Notes under the pieces: generated by a model
What the model saw: only the letters and a program-made list of their open reading frames with translations
Told to the model about the DNA's origin: nothing
The model's database searches: none
Origin: Cinclus cinclus
Taxonomy: Eukaryota; Chordata; Aves; Passeriformes; Cinclidae
Assembly: GCF_963662255.1 (NCBI RefSeq)
Contig: NW_026912215.1
Coordinates: 434,001 to 498,000 of the forward strand
Length of the DNA stretch: 64,000 nucleotides
Direction: 5' to 3'
Shown here: in pieces, positions 37,398 through 49,980 of the stretch
How positions within the stretch are numbered: position 1 is the stretch's first letter
How the letters are laid out: the number at the start of each line of letters is the position of its first letter
Translations under genes and position numbers: made by a program

Positions 37398-40155
37398 ATG
37401 CCTTGGAACTGTCCCCTTAGCCCTTGCCACTCACTTCAGGCTCGTACGCTGAGCAGAACAGCCTGCTGTTCTGAAGCTTCGCTGGCTGGCGTTCGTGCCC
37501 AGACGCGATTTCCTTCCCAAGGAGGCGAAGCGCCGTCTACTTCTCGCACCGAGCACGCTGCTCCTGGCTGTCGCTTCTGCCGCAACGAGCTCGCTACGAG
37601 CACTTTTCTTCTCAACCCTCTAGACCATTGCTTTCTGCTTTTCTTGTCTCGTGAATGGAGACGGAAAGCTTCTCGGCTACAATCTCGCCTAGAACAACTG
37701 CGGCTACACATTAAGCTCGCCCGGAACGCCCTGCTGAAACTTGCCTTCTGGCACCCCATTCGCGGGGCAGCCGTCTTTCTTCGGCCACCTGCCAAGTGGC
37801 CCCATATCGCCGCGCTCGTTGCACTCCGCTTGTCAGATTGGCTTCCCGTGGCGCTGATTTCAGCCTGGCCAAATACTCGCGCTGCGAAGAGCTGTCTCGC
37901 AGACAATCATGATCCAGCATAGAAATTTGTCCTGCAATGTTCCCCCCTCTTTTCCCGCATTGTGCTGCTCTGATGAATGCCTTGAGCATGGAACGACTTA
38001 AGCCAGCAAGTATTCCTCGCCGGCCACCTCTCGCTGTGCAAGAGGTATGCCGTGGACCCTTTGAACGCTGCCAAGCAAAAAGCAGAGCAGTGACCATAAA
38101 AGCGAGGAGAGAGCATGCACGAAGCACACTAGTTCTGTCTAGTGCTTCCCGTGCAGAGAGGCGGCAAAGCTGAATGCCGTGCCAGAGCTTCACTTCTCGC
38201 TGGAGCACAGGAAGGCAAGAATGAAGAGGCAGAACACAGCCTTGGTTTCAGCAGCCTCCGGGACTGCAAAAGTTCAGCAATAGCTCTGTCAAAGCAGAAC
38301 TCGGCTGAGAATGCTCTCGCAGCTTGTGAAAGTTAGGCGCAGCTGTTGACCAGCTCTGCCCGTGGCCACAGGCTGCTTCTTCCACCTTCACTGTGGCAGA
38401 GCTTTTGCGGAGCAGAGACGGCATTCTTCAAGTGCGTGTTCTCCAGGGTGCTGTGAAACAGAGCCTAGCACGCTGTCTCGCTGATACTGGCTTTCGGCAA
38501 GCAGGCGTGCCAGACCGCCTACATTCTGCACTCTGGCAGCCTAGTTGCCAGCTTTCGGCAGCTGCTGTCCTAGCAAGGAAGCTCAGGGAGTCAAAGCCAG
38601 TGCCGGGCGGCACCTTTCTGCTTTGCCCGCCTAAGCGGCGCCACGCTCCCTCGGATACTGTGTCCTTTCCCTCTGCACTGCGTCTGCCGAGGTGCTCTGT
38701 GCCTCTCGGAGCAGAAGGGCAAAGGACAATGTTTTCCACAGCAGGGTAGAAATGGCATTGCTAGCAGGAAAGCTAGATGCCTTGGAACTGTCCCCTTAGC
38801 CCTTGCCACTCACTTCAGGCTCGTACGCTGAGCAGAACAGCCTGCTGTTCTGAAGCTTCGCTGGCTGGCGTTCGTGCCCAGACGCGATTTCCTTCCCAAG
38901 GAGGCGAAGCGCCGTCTACTTCTCGCACCGAGCACGCTGCTCCTGGCTTTCGCTTCTGCCGCAACGAGCTCGCTACGAGCACTTTTCTTCTCAACCCTCT
39001 AGACCATTGCTTTCTGCTTTTCTTGTCTCGTGAATGGAGACGGAAAGCTTCTCGGCTACAATCTCGCCTAGAACAACTGCGGCTACACATTAAGCTCGCC
39101 CGGAACGCCCTGCTGAAACTTGCCTTCTGGCACCACATTCGCGGGGCAGCCGTCTTTCTTCGGCCACCTGCCAAGTGGCCCCATATCGCCGCGCTCGTTG
39201 CACTCCGCTTGTCAGATTGGCTTCCCGTGGCGCTGATTTCAGCCTGGCCAAATACTCGCGCTGCGAAGAGCTGTCTCGCAGACAATCATGATCCAGCATA
39301 GAAATTTGTCCTGCAATGTTCCCCCCTCTTTTCCCGCATTGTGCTGCTCTGATGAATGCCTTGAGCATGGAACGACTTAAGCCAGCAAGTATTCCTCGCC
39401 GGCCACCTCTCGCTGTGCAAGAGGTATGCCGTGGACCCTTTGAACGCTGCCAAGCAAAAAGCAGAGCAGTGACCATAAAAGCGAGGAGAGAGCATGCACG
39501 AAGCACACTAGTTCTGTCTAGTGCTTCCCGTGCAGAGAGGCGGCAAAGCTGAATGCCGTGCCAGAGCTTCACTTCTCGCTGGAGCACAGGAAGGCAAGAA
39601 TGAAGAGGCAGAACACAGCCTTGGTTTCAGCAGCCTCCGGGACTGCAAAAGTTCAGCAATAGCTCTGTCAAAGCAGAACTCGGCTGAGAATGCTCTCGCA
39701 GCTTGGGAAAGTTAGGCGCAGCTGTTGACCAGCTCTGCCCGTGGCCACAGGCTTCTTCTTCCACCTTCGCTGTGGCAGAGCTTTTGCGGAGCAGAGAGGG
39801 CATTCTTCAAGGGCGTGTTCTCCAAGGTGCTGTGAAACAGAGCCTAGCACGCTGTCTCGCTGATACTGGCTTTCGGCAAGCAGGCGTGCCAGACCGCCTA
39901 CATTCTGCACTCTGGCAGCCTAGTTGCCAGCTTTCGGCAGCTGCTGTCCTAGCAAGGCAGCTCAGGGAGTCAAAGCCAGTGCCGGGCGGCACCTTTCTGC
40001 TTTGCCCGCCTACGCGGCGCCACGCTCCCTCGGATACTGTGTCCTTTCCCTCTGCACTGCGTCTGCCGAGGTGCTCTGTGCCTCTCGGAGCAGAAGGGCA
40101 AAGGACAATGTTTTCCACAGCAGGGTAGAAATGGCATTGCTAGCAGGAAAGCTAG
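37398..40155 (+). repeat. Units 28 and 29, apparent parents of unit 42
   Basis: Unit 28 has T at 829 and the rare T at 1094 (position 38327), followed by G at 1142, A at 1157 and T at 1200. Unit 29 has T at 337, A at 523, T at 829, G at 1094, then T at 1142, G at 1157, G at 1186 and G at 1200. Unit 42 joins the left part of the former to the right part of the latter. Confidence 0.85.
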
Positions 40156-43100
40156 ATGCCTTGGAACTGTCCCCTTAGCCCTTGCCACTCACTTCAGGCT
40201 CGTACGCTGAGCAGAACAGCCTGCTGTTCTGAAGCTTCGCTGGCTGGCGTTCGTGCCCAGACGCGATTTCCTTCCCAAGGAGGCGAAGCGCCGTCTACTT
40301 CTCGCACCGAGCACGCTGCTCCTGGCTTTCGCTTCTGCCGCAACGAGCTCGCTACGAGCACTTTTCTTCTCAACCCTCTAGACCATTGCTTTCTGCTTTT
40401 CTTGTCTCGTGAATGGAGACGGAAAGCTTCTCGGCTACAATCTCGCCTAGAACAACTGCGGCTACACATTAAGCTCGCCCGCAACGCCCTGCTGAAACTT
40501 GCCTTCTGGCACCCCATTCGCGGGGCAGCCGTCTTTCTTCGGCCACCTGCCAAGTGGCCCCATATCGCCGCGCTCGTTGCACTCCGCTTGTCAGATTGGC
40601 TTCCCGTGGCGCTGATTTCAGCCTGGCCAAATACTCGCGCTGCGAAGAGCTGTCTCGCAGACAATCATGATCCAGCATAGAAATTTGTCCTGCAATGTTC
40701 CCCCCTCTTTTCCCGCATTGTGCTGCTCTGATGAATGCCTTGAGCATGGAACGACTTAAGCCAGCAAGTATTCCTCGCCGGCCACCTCTCGCTGTGCAAG
40801 AGGTATGCCGTGGACCCTTGGAACGCTGCCAAGCAAAAAGCAGAGCAGTGACCATAAAAGCGAGGAGAGAGCATGCACGAAGCACACTAGTTCTGTCTAG
40901 TGCTTTCCGTGCAGAGAGGCGGCAAAGCTGAATGCCGTGCCAGAGCTTCACTTCTCGCTGGAGCACAGGAAGGCAAGAATGAAGAGGCAGAACACAGCCT
41001 TGGTTTCAGCAGCCTCCGGGACTGCAAAAGTTCAGCAATAGCTCTGTCAAAGCAGAACTCGGCTGAGAATGCTCTCGCAGCTTGGGAAAGTTAGGCGCAG
41101 CTGTTGACCAGCTCTGCCCGTGGCCACAGGCTGCTTCTTCCACCTTCACTGTGGCAGAGCTTTTGCGGAGCAGAGACGGCATTCTTCAAGGGCGTGTTCT
41201 CCAGGGTGCTGTGAAACAGAGCCTAGCACGCTGTCTCGCTGATACTGGCTTTCGGCAAGCAGGCGTGCCAGACCGCCTACATTCTGCACTCTGGCAGCCT
41301 AGTTGCCAGCTTTCGGCAGCTGCTGTCCTAGCAAGGCAGCTCAGGGAGTCAAAGCCAGTGCCGGGCGGCACCTTTCTGCTTTGCCCGCCTACGCGGCGCC
41401 ACGCTCCCTCGGATACTGTGTCCTTTCCCTCTGCACTGCGTCTGCCGAGGTGCTCTGTGCCTCTCGGAGCAGAAGGGCAAAGGACATTGTTTTCCACAGC
41501 AGGGTAGAAATGGCATTGCTAGCAGGAAAGCTAGATGCCTTGGAACTGTCCCCTTAGCCCTTGCCACTCACTTCAGGCTCGTACGCTGAGCAGAACAGCC
41601 TGCTGTTCTGAAGCTTCGCTGGCTGGCGTTCGTGCCCAGACGCGATTTCCTTCCCAAGGAGGCGAAGCGCCGTCTACTTCTCGCACCGAGCACGCTGCTC
41701 CTGGCTGTCGCTTCTGCCGCAACGAGCTCGCTACGAGCACTTTTCTTCTCAACCCTCTAGACCATTGCTTTCTGCTTTTCTTGTCTCGTGAATGGAGACG
41801 GAAAGCTTCTCGGCTACAATCTCGCCTAGAACAACTGCGGCTACACATTAAGCTCGCCCGGAACGCCCTGCTGAAACTTGCCTTCTGGCACCCCATTCGC
41901 GGGGCAGCCGTCTTTCTTCGGCCACCTGCCAAGTGGCCCCATATCGCCGCGCTCGTTGCACTCCGCTTGTCAGATTGGCTTCCCGTGGCGCTGATTTCAG
42001 CCTGGCCAAATACTCGCGCTGCGAAGAGCTGTCTCGCAGACAATCATGATCCAGCATAGAAATTTGTCCTGCAATGTTCCCCCCTCTTTTCCCGCATTGT
42101 GCTGCTCTGATGAATGCCTTGAGCATGGAACGACTTAAGCCAGCAAGTATTCCTCGCCGGCCACCTCTCGCTGTGCGAGAGGTATGCCGTGGACCCTTGG
42201 AACGCTGCCAAGCAAAAAGCAGAGCAGTGACCATAAAAGCGAGGAGAGAGCATGCACGAAGCACACTAGTTCTGTCTAGTGCTTCCCGTGCAGAGAGGCG
42301 GCAAAGCTGAATGCCGTGCCAGAGCTTCACTTCTCGCTGGAGCACAGGAAGGCAAGAATGAAGAGGCAGAACACAGCCTTGGTTTCAGCAGCCTCCGGGA
42401 CTGCAAAAGTTCAGCAATAGCTCTGTCAAAGCAGAACTCGGCTGAGAATGCTCTCGCAGCTTGGGAAAGTTAGGCGCAGCTGTTGACCAGCTCTGCCCGT
42501 GGCCACAGGCTGCTTCTTCCACCTTCACTGTGGCAGAGCTTTTGCGGAGCAGAGACGGCATTCTTCAAGTGCGTTTTCTCCAGGGTGCTGTGAAACAGAG
42601 CCTAGCACGCTGTCTCGCTGATACTGGCTTTCGGCAAGCAGGCGTGCCAGACCGCCTACATTCTGCACTCTGGCAGCCTAGTTGCCAGCTTTCGGCAGCT
42701 GCTGTCCTAGCAAGGAAGCTCAGGGAGTCAAAGCCAGTGCCGGGCGGCACCTTTCTGCTTTGCCCGCCTAAGCGGCGCCACGCTCCCTCGGATACTGTGT
42801 CCTTTCCCTCTGCACTGCGTCTGCCGAGGTGCTCTGTGCCTCTCGGAGCAGAAGGGCAAAGGACAATGTTTTCCGCAGCAGGGTAGAAATGGCATTGCTA
42901 GCAGGAAAGCTAGATGCCTTGGAACTGTCCCCTTAGCCCTTGCCACTCACTTCAGGCTCGTACGCTGAGCAGAACAGCCTGCTGTTCTGAAGCTTCGCTG
43001 GCTGGCGTTCGTGCCCAGACGCGATTTCCTTCCCAAGGAGGCGAAGCGCCGTCTACTTCTCGCACCGAGCACGCTGCTCCTGGCTTTCGCTTCTGCCGCA

Positions 43101-45671
43101 ACGAGCTCGCTACGAGCACTTTTCTTCTCAACCCTCTAGACCATTGCTTTCTGCTTTTCTTGTCTCGTGAATGGAGACGGAAAGCTTCTCGGCTACAATC
43201 TCGCCTAGAACAACTGCGGCTACACATTAAGCTCGCCCGGAACGCCCTGCTGAAACTTGCCTTCTGGCACCACATTCGCGGGGCAGCCGTCTTTCTTCGG
43301 CCACCTGCCAAGTGGCCCCATATCGCCGCGCTCGTTGCACTCCGCTTGTCAGATTGGCTTCCCGTGGCGCTGATTTCAGCCTGGCCAAATACTCGCGCTG
43401 CGAAGAGCTGTCTCGCAGACAATCATGATCCAGCATAGAAATTTGTCCTGCAATGTTCCCCCCTCTTTTCCCGCATTGTGCTGCTCTGATGAATGCCTTG
43501 AGCATGGAACGACTTAAGCCAGCAAGTATTCCTCGCCGGCCACCTCTCGCTGTGCGAGAGGTATGCCGTGGACCCTTGGAACGCTGCCAAGCAAAAAGCA
43601 GAGCAGTGACCATAAAAGCGAGGAGAGAGCATGCACGAAGCACACTAGTTCTGTCTAGTGCTTCCCGTGCAGAGAGGCGGCAAAGCTGAATGCCGTGCCA
43701 GAGCTTCACTTCTCGCTGGAGCACAGGAAGGCAAGAATGAAGAGGCAGAACACAGCCTTGGTTTCAGCAGCCTCCGGGACTGCAAAAGTTCAGCAATAGC
43801 TCTGTCAAAGCAGAACTCGGCTGAGAATGCTCTCGCAGCTTGGGAAAGTTAGGCGCAGCTGTTGACCAGCTCTGCCCGTGGCCACAGGCTGCTTCTTCCA
43901 CCTTCACTGTGGCAGAGCTTTTGCGGAGCAGAGACGGCATTCTTCAAGTGCGTGTTCTCCAGGGTGCTGTGAAACAGAGCCTAGCACGCTGTCTCGCTGA
44001 TACTGGCTTTCGGCAAGCAGGCGTGCCAGACCGCCTACATTCTGCACTCTGGCAGCCTAGTTGCCAGCTTTCGGCAGCTGCTGTCCTAGCAAGGAAGCTC
44101 AGGGAGTCAAAGCCAGTGCCGGGCGGCACCTTTCTGCTTTGCCCGCCTAAGCGGCGCCACGCTCCCTCGGATACTGTGTCCTTTCCCTCTGCACTGCGTC
44201 TGCCGAGGTGCTCTGTGCCTCTCGGAGCAGAAGGGCAAAGGACATTGTTTTCCACAGCAGGGTAGAAATGGCATTGCTAGCAGGAAAGCTAGATGCCTTG
44301 GAACTGTCCCCTTAGCCCTTGCCACTCACTTCAGGCTCGTACGCTGAGCAGAACAGCCTGCTGTTCTGAAGCTTCGCTGGCTGGCGTTCGTGCCCAGACG
44401 CGATTTCCTTCCCAAGGAGGCGAAGCGCCGTCTACTTCTCGCACCGAGCACGCTGCTCCTGGCTGTCGCTTCTGCCGCAACGAGCTCGCTACGAGCACTT
44501 TTCTTCTCAACCCTCTAGACCATTGCTTTCTGCTTTTCTTGTCTCGTGAATGGAGACGGAAAGCTTCTCGGCTACAATCTCGCCTAGAACAACTGCGGCT
44601 ACACATTAAGCTCGCCCGGAACGCCCTGCTGAAACTTGCCTTCTGGCACCACATTCGCGGGGCAGCCGTCTTTCTTCGGCCACCTGCCAAGTGGCCCCAT
44701 ATCGCCGCGCTCGTTGCACTCCGCTTGTCAGATTGGCTTCCCGTGGCGCTGATTTCAGCCTGGCCAAATACTCGCGCTGCGAAGAGCTGTCTCGCAGACA
44801 ATCATGATCCAGCATAGAAATTTGTCCTGCAATGTTCCCCCCTCTTTTCCCGCATTGTGCTGCTCTGATGAATGCCTTGAGCATGGAACGACTTAAGCCA
44901 GCAAGTATTCCTCGCCGGCCACCTCTCGCTGTGCGAGAGGTATGCCGTGGACCCTTGGAACGCTGCCAAGCAAAAAGCAGAGCAGTGACCATAAAAGCGA
45001 GGAGAGAGCATGCACGAAGCACACTAGTTCTGTCTAGTGCTTCCCGTGCAGAGAGGCGGCAAAGCTGAATGCCGTGCCAGAGCTTCACTTCTCGCTGGAG
45101 CACAGGAAGGCAAGAATGAAGAGGCAGAACACAGCCTTGGTTTCAGCAGCCTCCGGGACTGCAAAAGTTCAGCAATAGCTCTGTCAAAGCAGAACTCGGC
45201 TGAGAATGCTCTCGCAGCTTGGGAAAGTTAGGCGCAGCTGTTGACCAGCTCTGCCCGTGGCCACAGGCTGCTTCTTCCACCTTCACTGTGGCAGAGCTTT
45301 TGCGGAGCAGAGACGGCATTCTTCAAGTGCGTGTTCTCCAGGGTGCTGTGAAACAGAGCCTAGCACGCTGTCTCGCTGATACTGGCTTTCGGCAAGCAGG
45401 CGTGCCAGACCGCCTACATTCTGCACTCTGGCAGCCTAGTTGCCAGCTTTCGGCAGCTGCTGTCCTAGCAAGGCAGCTCAGGGAGTCAAAGCCAGTGCCG
45501 GGCGGCACCTTTCTGCTTTGCCCGCCTAAGCGGCGCCACGCTCCCTCGGATACTGTGTCCTTTCCCTCTGCACTGCGTCTGCCGAGGTGCTCTGTGCCTC
45601 TCGGAGCAGAAGGGCAAAGGACAATGTTTTCCACAGCAGGGTAGAAATGGCATTGCTAGCAGGAAAGCTAG
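40156..45671 (+). repeat. Units 30-33, mosaic of common variants
   Basis: Unit 30 has T at 337, C at 491, T at 915 and T at 1496. Unit 31 has a left half like type b (G at 807) with a right half bearing T at 1200, a private T in the stretch near 42574, A at 1346, A at 1401 and G at 1505. Unit 32 has T at 337, A at 523, G at 807 and T at 1496. Unit 33 has A at 523 with G at 337, a combination that is uncommon in the window, and G at 807. No larger period is seen across these four. Confidence 0.82.
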
Positions 45672-48600
45672 ATGCCTTGGAACTGTCCCCTTAGCCCTTG
45701 CCACTCACTTCAGGCTCGTACGCTGAGCAGAACAGCCTGCTGTTCTGAAGCTTCGCTGGCTGGCGTTCGTGCCCAGACGCGATTTCCTTCCCAAGGAGGC
45801 GAAGCGCCGTCTACTTCTCGCAGCGATCACGCTGCTCCTGGCTGTCGCTTCTGCCGCAACGAGCTCGCTACGAGCACTTTTCTTCTCAACCCTCTAGACC
45901 ATTGCTTTCTGCTTTTCTTGTCTCGTGAATGGAGACGGAAAGCTTCTCGGCTACAATCTCGCCTAGAACAAGTGCGGCTACACATTAAGCTCGCCCGGAA
46001 CGCCCTGCTGAAACTTGCCTTCTGGCACCCCATTCGCGGGGCAGCCGTCTTTCTTCGGCCACCTGCCAAGTGGCCCCATATCGCCGCGCTCGTTGCACTC
46101 CGCTTGTCAGATTGGCTTCCCGTGGCGCTGATTTCAGCCTGGCCAAATACTCGCGCTGCGAAGAGCTGTCTCGCAGACAATCATGATCCAGCATAGAAAT
46201 TTGTCCTGCAATGTTCCCCCCTCTTTTCCCGCATTGTGCTGCTCTGATGAATGCCTTGAGCATGGAACGACTTAAGCCAGCAAGTATTCCTCGCCGGCCA
46301 CCTCTCGCTGTGCAAGAGGTATGCCGTGGACCCTTGGAACGCTGCCAAGCAAAAAGCAGAGCAGTGACCATAAAAGCGAGGAGAGAGCATGCACGAAGCA
46401 CACTAGTTCTGTCTAGTGCTTCCCGTGCAGAGAGGCGGCAAAGCTGAATGCCGTGCCAGAGCTTCACTTCTCGCTGGAGCACAGGAAGGCAAGAATGAAG
46501 AGGCAGAACACAGCCTTGGTTTCAGCAGCCTCCGGGACTGCAAAAGTTCAGCAATAGCTCTGTCAAAGCAGAACTCGGCTGAGAATGCTCTCGCAGCTTG
46601 GGAAAGTTAGGCGCAGCTGTTGACCAGCTCTGCCCGTGGCCACAGGCTTCTTCTTCCACCTTCGCTGTGGCAGAGCTTTTGCGGAGCAGAGAGGGCATTC
46701 TTCAAGGGCGTGTTCTCCAAGGTGCTGTGAAACAGAGCCTAGCACGCTGTCTCGCTGATACTGGCTTTCGGCAAGCAGGCGTGCCAGACCGCCTACATTC
46801 TGCACTCTGGCAGCCTAGTTGCCAGCTTTCGGCAGCTGCTGTCCTAGCAAGGCAGCTCAGGGAGTCAAAGCCAGTGCCGGGCGGCACCTTTCTGCTTTGC
46901 CCGCCTACGCGGCGCCACGCTCCCTCGGATACTGTGTCCTTTCCCTCTGCACTGCGTCTGCCGAGGTGCTCTGTGCCTCTCGGAGCAGAAGGGCAAAGGA
47001 CAATGTTTTCCACAGCAGGGTAGAAATGGCATTGCTAGCAGGAAAGCTAGATGCCTTGGAACTGTCCCCTTAGCCCTTGCCACTCACTTCAGGCTCGTAC
47101 GCTGAGCAGAACAGCCTGCTGTTCTGAAGCTTCGCTGGCTGGCGTTCGTGCCCAGACGCGATTTCCTTCCCAAGGAGGCGAAGCGCCGTCTACTTCTCGC
47201 ACCGAGCACGCTGCTCCTGGCTGTCGCTTCTGCCGCAACGAGCTCGCTACGAGCACTTTTCTTCTCAACCCTCTAGACCATTGCTTTCTGCTTTTCTTGT
47301 CTCGTGAATGGAGACGGAAAGCTTCTCGGCTACAATCTCGCCTAGAACAACTGCGGCTACACATTAAGCTCGCCCGGAACGCCCTGCTGAAACTTGTCTT
47401 CTGGCACCCCATTCGCGGGGCAGCCGTCTTTCTTCGGCCACCTGCCAAGTGGCCCCATATCGCCGCGCTCGTTGCACTCCGCTTGTCAGATTGGCTTCCC
47501 GTGGCGCTGATTTCAGCCTGGCCAAATACTCGCGCTGCGAAGAGCTGTCTCGCAGACAATCATGATCCAGCATAGAAATTTGTCCTGCAATGTTCCCCCC
47601 TCTTTTCCCGCATTGTGCTGCTCTGATGAATGCCTTGAGCATGGAACGACTTAAGCCAGCAAGTATTCCTCGCCGGCCACCTCTCGCTGTGCGAGAGGTA
47701 TGCCGTGGACCCTTGGAACGCTGCCAAGCAAAAAGCAGAGCAGTGACCATAAAAGCGAGGAGAGAGCATGCACGAAGCACACTAGTTCTGTCTAGTGCTT
47801 TCCGTGCAGAGAGGCGGCAAAGCTGAATGCCGTGCCAGAGCTTCACTTCTCGCTGGAGCACAGGAAGGCAAGAATGAAGAGGCAGAACACAGCCTTGGTT
47901 TCAGCAGCCTCCGGGACTGCAAAAGTTCAGCAATAGCTCTGTCAAAGCAGAACTCGGCTGAGAATGCTCTCGCAGCTTGGGAAAGTTAGGCGCAGCTGTT
48001 GACCAGCTCTGCCCGTGGCCACAGGCTGCTTCTTCCACCTTCACTGTGGCAGAGCTTTTGCGGAGCAGAGACGGCATTCTTCAAGTGCGTGTTCTCCAGG
48101 GTGCTGTGAAACAGAGCCTAGCACGCTGTCTCGCTGATACTGGCTTTCGGCAAGCAGGCGTGCCAGACCGCCTACATTCTGCACTCTGGCAGCCTAGTTG
48201 CCAGCTTTCGGCAGCTGCTGTCCTAGCAAGGCAGCTCAGGGAGTCAAAGCCAGTGCCGGGCGGCACCTTTCTGCTTTGCCCGCCTAAGCGGCGCCACGCT
48301 CCCTCGGATACTGTGTCCTTTCCCTCTGCACTGCGTCTGCCGAGGTGCTCTGTGCCTCTCGGAGCAGAAGGGCAAAGGACAATGTTTTCCACAGCAGGGT
48401 AGAAATGGCATTGCTAGCAGGAAAGCTAGATGCCTTGGAACTGTCCCCTTAGCCCTTGCCACTCACTTCAGGCTCGTACGCTGAGCAGAACAGCCTGCTG
48501 TTCTGAAGCTTCGCTGGCTGGCGTTCGTGCCCAGACGCGATTTCCTTCCCAAGGAGGCGAAGCGCCGTCTACTTCTCGCAGCGATCACGCTGCTCCTGGC

Positions 48601-49980
48601 TGTCGCTTCTGCCGCAACGAGCTCGCTACGAGCACTTTTCTTCTCAACCCTCTAGACCATTGCTTTCTGCTTTTCTTGTCTCGTGAATGGAGACGGAAAG
48701 CTTCTCGGCTACAATCTCGCCTAGAACAAGTGCGGCTACACATTAAGCTCGCCCGGAACGCCCTGCTGAAACTTGCCTTCTGGCACCCCATTCGCGGGGC
48801 AGCCGTCTTTCTTCGGCCACCTGCCAAGTGGCCCCATATCGCCGCGCTCGTTGCACTCCGCTTGTCAGATTGGCTTCCCGTGGCGCTGATTTCAGCCTGG
48901 CCAAATACTCGCGCTGCGAAGAGCTGTCTCGCAGACAATCATGATCCAGCATAGAAATTTGTCCTGCAATGTTCCCCCCTCTTTTCCCGCATTGTGCTGC
49001 TCTGATGAATGCCTTGAGCATGGAACGACTTAAGCCAGCAAGTATTCCTCGCCGGCCACCTCTCGCTGTGCAAGAGGTATGCCGTGGACCCTTGGAACGC
49101 TGCCAAGCAAAAAGCAGAGCAGTGACCATAAAAGCGAGGAGAGAGCATGCACGAAGCACACTAGTTCTGTCTAGTGCTTCCCGTGCAGAGAGGCGGCAAA
49201 GCTGAATGCCGTGCCAGAGCTTCACTTCTCGCTGGAGCACAGGAAGGCAAGAATGAAGAGGCAGAACACAGCCTTGGTTTCAGCAGCCTCCGGGACTGCA
49301 AAAGTTCAGCAATAGCTCTGTCAAAGCAGAACTCGGCTGAGAATGCTCTCGCAGCTTGGGAAAGTTAGGCGCAGCTGTTGACCAGCTCTGCCCGTGGCCA
49401 CAGGCTTCTTCTTCCACCTTCGCTGTGGCAGAGCTTTTGCGGAGCAGAGAGGGCATTCTTCAAGGGCGTGTTCTCCAAGGTGCTGTGAAACAGAGCCTAG
49501 CACGCTGTCTCGCTGATACTGGCTTTCGGCAAGCAGGCGTGCCAGACCGCCTACATTCTGCACTCTGGCAGCCTAGTTGCCAGCTTTCGGCAGCTGCTGT
49601 CCTAGCAAGGCAGCTCAGGGAGTCAAAGCCAGTGCCGGGCGGCACCTTTCTGCTTTGCCCGCCTACGCGGCGCCACGCTCCCTCGGATACTGTGTCCTTT
49701 CCCTCTGCACTGCGTCTGCCGAGGTGCTCTGTGCCTCTCGGAGCAGAAGGGCAAAGGACAATGTTTTCCACAGCAGGGTAGAAATGGCATTGCTAGCAGG
49801 AAAGCTAGATGCCTTGGAACTGTCCCCTTAGCCCTTGCCACTCACTTCAGGCTCGTACGCTGAGCAGAACAGCCTGCTGTTCTGAAGCTTCGCTGGCTGG
49901 CGTTCGTGCCCAGACGCGATTTCCTTCCCAAGGAGGCGAAGCGCCGTCTACTTCTCGCACCGAGCACGCTGCTCCTGGCT
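45044..49980 (+). repeat. 2-unit repeat around units 34 and 36
   Basis: Positions 45044-47222 match 47802-49980 (2,179 bp at an offset of 2,758 bp). Units 34 and 36 are the same, with G at 316, T at 320, G at 465, T at 1142, G at 1157 and G at 1186. Unit 35, between them, has G at 807, T at 915 and a private T at 47397. The limits are 45043 (C) versus 47801 (T) and 47223 (G) versus 49981 (T). Confidence 0.84.
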
